5,390 nt of DNA from Nitrosarchaeum sp. GTDB lineage: Archaea > Thermoproteota > Nitrososphaeria > Nitrososphaerales > Nitrosopumilaceae. The notes under the pieces are model-generated. The model made no database searches and had not been told where the DNA came from. It saw nothing but the letters and a program-made list of their open reading frames with translations. Below are positions 1 to 5,390 of the stretch, piece after piece; within the stretch, counting starts at the first letter, position 1; the number at the start of each line of letters is the position of its first letter. The DNA lies in the NCBI GenBank assembly GCA_016234975.1, contig JACRND010000015.1, positions 1 through 5,390 on the forward strand. Direction: 5' to 3'. The translations under genes were made by a program, and so were the position numbers.

Positions 1-1799
1 ATGGATGATTTGTCTATTACACCGCTAATTAGTTCCCCATTTTTAATTACAACGTCTTTTTGAGCGCCTTTAGTTCCTTTTGACCACTTTGATGTAATTA
101 CATAGTTGAAGTCTTTTGGCAAGAATAATGAAAATAATTGTTTACCAGTGTATGCTGGTCCGTCTTTAGTTTTTGTTGCAGGTTTTGGAAGTTTATCAGT
201 AAATCCACCAAGCATTGCATAATTGTAAAACTCTTGTGGAGTTAGAACAGTATCATCTTTTGTTAGAAGATATGCTCCGGTAACAAAGTCTCTTAGTGCT
301 CCAATTATTGGTCCACCATATCTTGGAGAAATCAATTGATCTTGAACTCTCATCAATAGAATTGCTTCTGCTCTAGCCTCTTCACTTTGAGGTACATGAA
401 GATTCATCTCATCACCATCAAAGTCTGCGTTATATGGAGGACATACGGATGGATGTAATCTGAAAGTCTTTCCTGGAAGTACCCTGACATAATGAGCCAT
501 AATTGACATTTGGTGAAGAGAGGGTTGTCTGTTGAACATAACAATATCACCATTAGCAAGATGTCTCTCTACAAGATATCCAATTTCTAATGTTTCAGCT
601 ATTGTAGAACGATCTTCAACAAAATCTAGTCTAATTTTAACACCATCTGGTCTAACGATATAATTTACGCCTGGGAATTTGTTTGGACCATTAATTACAA
701 GTTTTCTCATTCTTTCAATATTCCATTCAGTGACAATTTCAGGAATTGTTAGTTTCATTGCAACCTGTTCAGGAACACCTACTTCAGATAAGTCCAAGTT
801 AGGATCAGGTGAAATTACAGTTCTACTTGAAAAATCAACTCTTTTTCCAGACAGTGATCCTCTAAATCTTCCTTCTTTTCCTTTGAGTCTTTGAGTTAAT
901 GTTTTTAGTGGACGTCCTGAACGATGATGAGCTTGTGGAATGCCAGAGACTTCATTATCAAAATATGTAGTTGTATGATATTGTAACAAATCCACTAAAT
1001 CTTGAACAATTAACGGAGGAGTTCCAGCTTCCTTACTTTCTTTTAGTCTTTGATTAACTCTGATGATATCTACCATTTTGTGTGTTAGATCATCTTCAGA
1101 TCTAATTCCAGTCTCAAGAATAATAGATGGTCTTACAGTTACTGGTGGAACAGGCAAAGCTTGTAGAATAAACCACTCAGGTCTTGCAGTAACAGGGTCA
1201 TATGCTAAAAGATTAAGATCGTCATCAATAATTTGGGAGAATCTTTCTCTGATTGTAATTGGGAGTAATCTGTGTTCACCTATCTCTGTTTTTTCAACAA
1301 AAATAGTTGGTTTTGTAAAGATTAGTTCATACTGAGTTTTACCACAGTGAGGACATTCTTTTGCTTTTTTTGCTTTTTCAATAATTTGCTCTGGAATACG
1401 TTTTTCTGAAATTACAGTGTATGCCGCATGTTTTTCTTTAATCTTTCTAAATTCATCTAGATCTTCTTGTGGAACTTTGAGTCTTGCACAAGAACGACAT
1501 GTAGATTGTAAAAGTTTGTAAATATTGTCAATAAATGCAATATGTAAAACAGGTTCAGCAAGTTCAATATGACCAAAGTGTCCTGGACATCTAGCAGCAG
1601 TATTTCCGCATGTGAGACATTTTTGTCCTGGTTCAAGTGTACCAAGTCTTCCATCCATAAGACCTCCTTGTACAGGCATTCCATCTTCATCATATGTCTC
1701 AGGAGCAGTGATTTCTGCAACAGAGTATTTTCTAATTTCGGTCGGAGACCAAACTGAAAATCTTATTGCATCAATTGTTTTTATTGCTTGAATCGACAT
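1..1799 (-). CDS. rpoA: DNA-directed RNA polymerase subunit A (Rpo1; A or A'), 3' end cut by window edge
   Basis: Largest catalytic subunit of the archaeal RNA polymerase, homologous to eukaryotic Rpb1 and bacterial beta'. The frame is open from the ATG at 1799 to the left edge (599 codons plus two bases) with no stop, so the C-terminal part is missing. Visible by translation: N-terminal clamp domain with a zinc site at C61, C64, C71 and H74/H77 (CLTCG...CPGHFGH); a second cysteine set C101/C104 and C149/C152; the switch/rudder region RLKGKEGRFRG at 304-314, followed by GKRVDFSSRTVIS at 318-330; NRQPSLHQMSIMAH at 423-436; and the absolutely conserved NADFDGDEMN at 457-466, whose D459, D461 and D463 hold the catalytic Mg ion. 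The pore domain begins at about 485. The start is fixed by a good Shine-Dalgarno sequence and by overlap with the rpoB stop. Whether the gene is a single A or a split A' cannot be decided, because the usual split point (near residue 870-880) lies outside the window. Identity is certain from the motifs. Confidence 0.97.
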   Translation of the reverse strand, partial: MSIQAIKTIDAIRFSVWSPTEIRKYSVAEITAPETYDEDGMPVQGGLMDGRLGTLEPGQKCLTCGNTAARCPGHFGHIELAEPVLHIAFIDNIYKLLQSTCRSCARLKVPQEDLDEFRKIKEKHAAYTVISEKRIPEQIIEKAKKAKECPHCGKTQYELIFTKPTIFVEKTEIGEHRLLPITIRERFSQIIDDDLNLLAYDPVTARPEWFILQALPVPPVTVRPSIILETGIRSEDDLTHKMVDIIRVNQRLKESKEAGTPPLIVQDLVDLLQYHTTTYFDNEVSGIPQAHHRSGRPLKTLTQRLKGKEGRFRGSLSGKRVDFSSRTVISPDPNLDLSEVGVPEQVAMKLTIPEIVTEWNIERMRKLVINGPNKFPGVNYIVRPDGVKIRLDFVEDRSTIAETLEIGYLVERHLANGDIVMFNRQPSLHQMSIMAHYVRVLPGKTFRLHPSVCPPYNADFDGDEMNLHVPQSEEARAEAILLMRVQDQLISPRYGGPIIGALRDFVTGAYLLTKDDTVLTPQEFYNYAMLGGFTDKLPKPATKTKDGPAYTGKQLFSLFLPKDFNYVITSKWSKGTKGAQKDVVIKNGELISGVIDKSS

Positions 1800-4700
1800 T
1801 ATACTTTCTCCTTTATGAGTAATCTTGGAGCCACATTCAAACTTTGCATTTCTTGTAACAAAAGTTTGAAGGCATATGCAACAGATACAGATGAGACTTT
1901 AGCTTTATCACCGCAAACTCGGCATACATATTTTCTTTGTTTAACATCATGATATGCAACTAATCCACATCTTTCACAAACAAAAATGTCAGCTTTATCA
2001 GATTCATCAAGTAATCTATCTTTAAGAATCATTGATGCACCATATGCTATCAAACAATCTCTTTCCATTTCACCAAATCTCAAACCACCGCCCCTAGCTC
2101 TTCCTTCAGTTGGTTGTTTAGTTAACATCTGAACTTGTCCACGGGCTCTTGCATGAATCTTGTCTGCAACCATATGATGTAATTTTTGATAGTATACTAC
2201 ACCAATGAAAACTTCTACGGGAAATGATTTACCTGTTCTTCCATCATACATTGTTTCTTTACCAGAATATTTGAATCCAGCAGCATCCATTACGGGTTTG
2301 ACTTCTTCCATTTTTTCTCCAACAAACGCAGAACCATCAAATTGGCTTCCTCTTAATGCAGCGGCTTTACCACAAATGGATTCCATGAACATTCCAACAG
2401 TCATTCTTGAAGGGAATGCATGTGGGTTAATCAACACATCTGGAGAAATGCCATCTGCAGTATAGGGTAAATCTTCAGCCTTTGCTAAAATTCCTAGTAC
2501 ACCCTTTTGCCCATGTCTTGATGCAAATTTGTCACCGATCTCAGGAATTCTCATATCTCTCACTCTAATCTTGTACATTTTTCCACCTTCGTTGGATTGT
2601 GTCATTACAACAGTATCAACAACACCAGTTTCAGATGGTCTTACTCCAATTGAAGTATCTCTTCTGTAAGGACCTGATGATTCAAATTCTCTATATTCTT
2701 CCATAAATCTTGGAGGACTAGTTTTTCCAATCAAGATATCTCCGCCATGAACTGGAGATTCAGATGCAACAACTCCGTCTTCTTCTAATAATCGATAAGC
2801 TTTTTCTCCTTTATATCCTCGGATATTATCCTCAGCATTTGGAATTTCAAAAGTATCACGCATTCCACCCGGATATTGTTTTGCCTCAGCATCATAAATT
2901 CTAAAGAAGAAAGTTCGTCCTAAACCTCTATCGACAGATGCTTTACTTAATACAATAGCATCTTCAATATTATAACCATCAAATGGCAATACTGCCACAA
3001 CACAATTTTGGCCAGCTGGTCTGTCTTCTAATCCCAACAATTTCATTGCTTTTGTATTAACAATTGGTGTTTGTGGATATAACATCAAATGTTGTCTCAC
3101 ATAAGTACTGGTATTCATCATAGGGGTTGAAAATCCTAAACTTTGTTTTGCCATTGCGGATTCATATGTATTTCTTGGAGATTGATTGTGTTCTGGATAT
3201 GGAATTATAGATGCTCCTGCGCCTAAAATTGCTGGTGGAAATACTTCAAGATGAGTATGTTTCTTTGCATCTTTTTCATCTAATGTGATATAACAATTTT
3301 CTTCTTCATTTGCGTCAATCATTTCCAATACTCCCATACGTAACAAATCAGTCCATGAAAGTAATTTCTTGGAAATTTTATCTAAAAGATCTTGTGTCAA
3401 TAATGGTTTGTTATCTTTAATTATAATTAATGGACGTAGAACACGTCCTGCATTACAATTAACGTAAAGTCTTTTTGTTGAACCTTCAATTTCTGATTTA
3501 TGAAATGAAATTCCGACATGAGGATGAATTTTAGAATTTCTTCTTAGTTCTCGAAGAGATTCTGCTAGTTGTGCACCATCTTTGTAATATCCAATCAATC
3601 TACCATCAACAAATATTCTAGCTCCGTCTTTTTTTACATCTTCTTTTGCATCAAAGAAATGAATTGTTCCAAGATCATAGAGTTTCTCAACAATTTCTTC
3701 TGATGGAACGTTTACAGAAATAATTCCAGAAAGTGCCAGATTCTTTACAAGACCACAATTAGAGCCCTCAGGTGTTTCACTTGGACATATTCTTCCAAAA
3801 TGCGTAGCGTGTAAATCTCTTGCCTCAAAGTTTGGTTGAGTTCTACTAAGAGGGGATTGAATTCTTCTAAGATGACTAATAGTAGAAAGATAGTTTGTTC
3901 TATCAAGTAATTGAGTTACACCAACACGTCCTCGACCCCAGTTTCCTGTTGCAATAGCATTGTTTAATTTATCAGTGATAATTCCAGGACGAATTGCTGC
4001 AGCGACTGCATTGATGCCTCTTTTCTGACCAGATCTTTCTAATTGGTATTTCATATCTCGAACCAAATTTCTAAAAGCAGTTCTGAAAAGATCGGCTAAC
4101 ATTTGTCCTGCAAACTTAATTACTTTATTTCCATAATGATCTTTGTCATCAGGAGAAATCCAACCTAGTTTAAGCTCTAGTAATTTACATGCAGCTTCGC
4201 CTAGAAACTGAGCTTTTTCTTTTCTATTTTCAGGATGTTTACCCAAGTGTGGCAATAATCCCCAATCCAAAAGTGTCTCTGCGCGTTTTATTTGGAATTC
4301 TTCTAACATTCCAGGTGCTATTCTTTTACTGATGTAAACAATTGCGTCTTTGGCTGTAGGTACATCACCTGCTTTTTCAAATGAACCTTCTAATTCATTC
4401 TGAATTTCATCTACAAGTGAAACTGCTGCTGCAATCTCTCTATCAGACTCTAATCCAAGTGCTCTTGTTAGAGTAACGACTGGGATATCAACAGGAGAGC
4501 CAGGAATTCGTGCTACAATTAAACCATCATTTTTCATAACTAGTTCTAGTTTTGCACGATAACCTACAATAGAAGAATAAACTTTAGCTTTGAAAACGGT
4601 GTTTCCACCAACACTTTCTCTGTCAACAATTATTTTGTTGTATGAGAGATCTTCTAGTCCTACAATAACTCTTTCAGATCCATTTATGATAAAATAACCA

Positions 4701-5146
4701 CCAGGATCATTTGGATCCTCTCCATGTTCAACGAGTTTTTGAGTTGAAAAATTATGTAAAATACAAGCATTTGATTTTGCCATTACTGGCACATCACCAA
4801 TATGGACAAATCTAGATTCTAAGATTTTGCCATCCTCTACAACACTTGCCTCCATCATAACAGGAGCAGAGTAAGAAACATTTCTGAGTCTAGCTTCAGC
4901 TGGAGTAATATGAGTAATAGAACCATCAAGTTCCATCATTCTGGGTTGCTGAAGCTTGACTTTACCTAATTGAATTTTGTAAGGATATTCGGCATTTTCA
5001 ATTTCAATTTGCCCTACTTCGTTGATAATACTTTGAAGACCCCGTTCTAGAAATTCATCAAATGAGATAAGATGTTGACGTGCAATACCTTCACGTTTTA
5101 ATATATCTTGAATTACTGGCCAGCGTTTAACTGAAGGATCTGCCAT
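1799..5146 (-). CDS. rpoB: DNA-directed RNA polymerase subunit B (Rpo2), complete and unsplit
   Basis: Second-largest catalytic subunit, homologous to Rpb2 and bacterial beta, forming one side of the DNA cleft. The 1115 residues match the usual length of undivided archaeal B subunits. Approximate order: protrusion and lobe (20-400), fork region (about 410-470, with TQLLDRTNYLSTISHLRRI and ETPEGSNCGL), external domains (about 505-640), hybrid-binding domain (650-1020) and clamp/anchor (1022-1115). Conserved active-site residues, aligned by eye to yeast Rpb2: R658 in HNQSPRN, E728/D729 in DGYNIEDA, K873 and K881 in GDKFASRHGQKG, and R914 in INPHAFPSRMTVG. GGGLRFGEMERDC begins at 1019. A C-terminal zinc site is formed by C1057, C1060, C1075 and C1078. 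The ATG directly follows the rpoH stop codon, and the TAA stop overlaps the rpoA ATG by one base. No frameshift or insertion is apparent. The lack of a B''/B' split points away from most methanogens and haloarchaea. Confidence 0.99.
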   Translation of the reverse strand: MADPSVKRWPVIQDILKREGIARQHLISFDEFLERGLQSIINEVGQIEIENAEYPYKIQLGKVKLQQPRMMELDGSITHITPAEARLRNVSYSAPVMMEASVVEDGKILESRFVHIGDVPVMAKSNACILHNFSTQKLVEHGEDPNDPGGYFIINGSERVIVGLEDLSYNKIIVDRESVGGNTVFKAKVYSSIVGYRAKLELVMKNDGLIVARIPGSPVDIPVVTLTRALGLESDREIAAAVSLVDEIQNELEGSFEKAGDVPTAKDAIVYISKRIAPGMLEEFQIKRAETLLDWGLLPHLGKHPENRKEKAQFLGEAACKLLELKLGWISPDDKDHYGNKVIKFAGQMLADLFRTAFRNLVRDMKYQLERSGQKRGINAVAAAIRPGIITDKLNNAIATGNWGRGRVGVTQLLDRTNYLSTISHLRRIQSPLSRTQPNFEARDLHATHFGRICPSETPEGSNCGLVKNLALSGIISVNVPSEEIVEKLYDLGTIHFFDAKEDVKKDGARIFVDGRLIGYYKDGAQLAESLRELRRNSKIHPHVGISFHKSEIEGSTKRLYVNCNAGRVLRPLIIIKDNKPLLTQDLLDKISKKLLSWTDLLRMGVLEMIDANEEENCYITLDEKDAKKHTHLEVFPPAILGAGASIIPYPEHNQSPRNTYESAMAKQSLGFSTPMMNTSTYVRQHLMLYPQTPIVNTKAMKLLGLEDRPAGQNCVVAVLPFDGYNIEDAIVLSKASVDRGLGRTFFFRIYDAEAKQYPGGMRDTFEIPNAEDNIRGYKGEKAYRLLEEDGVVASESPVHGGDILIGKTSPPRFMEEYREFESSGPYRRDTSIGVRPSETGVVDTVVMTQSNEGGKMYKIRVRDMRIPEIGDKFASRHGQKGVLGILAKAEDLPYTADGISPDVLINPHAFPSRMTVGMFMESICGKAAALRGSQFDGSAFVGEKMEEVKPVMDAAGFKYSGKETMYDGRTGKSFPVEVFIGVVYYQKLHHMVADKIHARARGQVQMLTKQPTEGRARGGGLRFGEMERDCLIAYGASMILKDRLLDESDKADIFVCERCGLVAYHDVKQRKYVCRVCGDKAKVSSVSVAYAFKLLLQEMQSLNVAPRLLIKEKV
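1808..1813 (-). promoter_or_regulatory. Shine-Dalgarno site for rpoA inside the 3' end of rpoB
   Basis: Read on the minus strand, AAGGAG lies 8 bases ahead of the rpoA ATG at 1799, within the last codons of rpoB (I-K-E-K-V). It matches the archaeal anti-Shine-Dalgarno core and is the clearest ribosome binding site in the window. Together with the TAATG overlap it fixes the rpoA start and suggests translational coupling between rpoB and rpoA. The coupling is inferred. Confidence 0.75.
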
Positions 5147-5371
5147 CTAAACTTCCACCACGTATCTATAATAAAGACTCTCACCGGCAGTTGGACTTTT
5201 TCTTGTGATCTTTATCATATCACCTGGTTTAACACCTAGTCCCAATATTGCAGGATCGTTTACAAAAATTAATGGTAATTCAGTAGGTTTGCAATTATAT
5301 TTTTTTAAAACTTCTTCAGCTTCTTGTTTTGAAATGATTTCGTGTTTTGGTACATAGATATGATCAGGCAC
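5147..5371 (-). CDS. rpoH: DNA-directed RNA polymerase subunit H (Rpo5), start uncertain
   Basis: Small polymerase subunit equivalent to the C-terminal domain of eukaryotic Rpb5; it binds the jaw side of subunit A. Family hallmarks in the 74 residues counted from the GTG at 5371: VPKHEIIS at 7-14, ELPLIFVNDPAI at 31-42, and VKPGDMIKITRKSPTAGES at 47-65 followed by YYRYVVEV. The length is near the family norm of about 75-85. The start is doubtful. The frame stays open upstream through six more codons (K-K-N-Q-V-L) to the right edge, there is no Shine-Dalgarno sequence ahead of the GTG, and some crenarchaeal homologues have a longer N-terminus. A start just beyond the window is therefore a real possibility, which would make this CDS partial. 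The TAG stop is immediately followed by the rpoB ATG. rpoH directly ahead of rpoB is the standard archaeal arrangement. Confidence 0.93.
   Translation of the reverse strand: MPDHIYVPKHEIISKQEAEEVLKKYNCKPTELPLIFVNDPAILGLGVKPGDMIKITRKSPTAGESLYYRYVVEV
5155..5159 (-). promoter_or_regulatory. Weak Shine-Dalgarno-like site for rpoB inside the 3' end of rpoH
   Basis: On the minus strand GGTGG sits 8 bases ahead of the rpoB ATG, within the Val-Val-Glu codons near the end of rpoH. Its GGTG part can pair with the CACC of the archaeal 16S 3' end. The match is short and also serves valine codons, so it may be coincidental. The adjoining stop and start codons could alone allow reinitiation. Confidence 0.4.
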
Positions 5372-5390
5372 AAGAACTTGATTTTTCTTA

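Noticed and set aside
679..894. Plus-strand open frame of 71 codons
   Set aside because: It lies antisense within rpoA, where the minus strand encodes conserved switch-region and neighbouring sequence. Its protein resembles no known family and it has no ribosome binding site.
1063..1335. Plus-strand open frame of 90 codons
   Set aside because: Antisense to the clamp region of rpoA, with a low-complexity Ser/Ile-rich translation typical of a shadow frame.
1457..1720. Minus-strand open frame of 87 codons
   Set aside because: Same strand as rpoA but shifted in frame. The rpoA frame through here carries the zinc-site cysteines CLTCG and CPGHFGH, so this is an out-of-frame shadow and not a frameshifted gene.
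1569..1757. Plus-strand open frame of 62 codons
   Set aside because: Antisense to the start of rpoA across the conserved zinc-binding segment; no independent support.
2205..2465. Plus-strand open frame of 86 codons
   Set aside because: Antisense to the conserved hybrid-binding region of rpoB (including INPHAFPSRMTVG), whose constraint explains the open frame.
3758..3778. Serine in RpoB ETPEGSN where many homologues have proline
   Set aside because: This position varies in the family (proline in E. coli, glutamine in yeast Rpb2), so the substitution is not evidence of altered function.
1..5390. Search for a mobile element, CRISPR array, tRNA or novel system
   Set aside because: Conserved polymerase coding sequence fills the window apart from at most 19 bases at the right edge. 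I saw no direct-repeat array, inverted-repeat termini or RNA-gene signature, and composition looks uniform by eye.

Overview
This is an ordinary, gene-dense archaeal housekeeping locus. It carries the rpoH-rpoB-rpoA cluster for the multisubunit DNA-dependent RNA polymerase, all on the minus strand and read from the right edge towards the left. No mobile element, CRISPR array, RNA gene or undescribed system is visible.

Layout, in transcription order: rpoH (Rpo5/Rpb5-like, small; its start is uncertain because the window ends just upstream), then the complete, unsplit rpoB (Rpo2, 1115 aa), then the first 599 codons of rpoA (Rpo1, A or A' subunit), which runs off the left edge. The rpoH TAG directly abuts the rpoB ATG with no spacer. 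The rpoB TAA shares one base with the rpoA ATG (TAATG). Apart from at most 19 bases at the right edge, there is no non-coding DNA. The three genes are almost certainly one transcript whose promoter lies to the right of the window. No promoter or terminator can be called inside it.

Organism: the polymerase is clearly archaeal. RpoH is a short Rpb5 C-terminal-domain protein, RpoB and RpoA closely resemble Rpb2 and Rpb1, and the gene order H-B-A is the archaeal one. An unsplit RpoB argues against most methanogens, haloarchaea and Archaeoglobus, where the gene is divided into B'' and B'. The AT-rich composition (roughly one third G+C by eye), the AGA-dominated arginine codons and the general look of the proteins suggest a low-GC Thaumarchaeota (Nitrososphaerota), possibly Nitrosopumilus-like. 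This placement is inference, made without a database search.

Function: RpoB and RpoA form the two halves of the catalytic cleft. RpoA supplies the Mg-binding aspartate triad and RpoB supplies basic residues around the active site. RpoH binds the jaw side of RpoA and helps assembly and DNA handling. Tight coupling of the three frames fits stoichiometric production of subunits for one complex.
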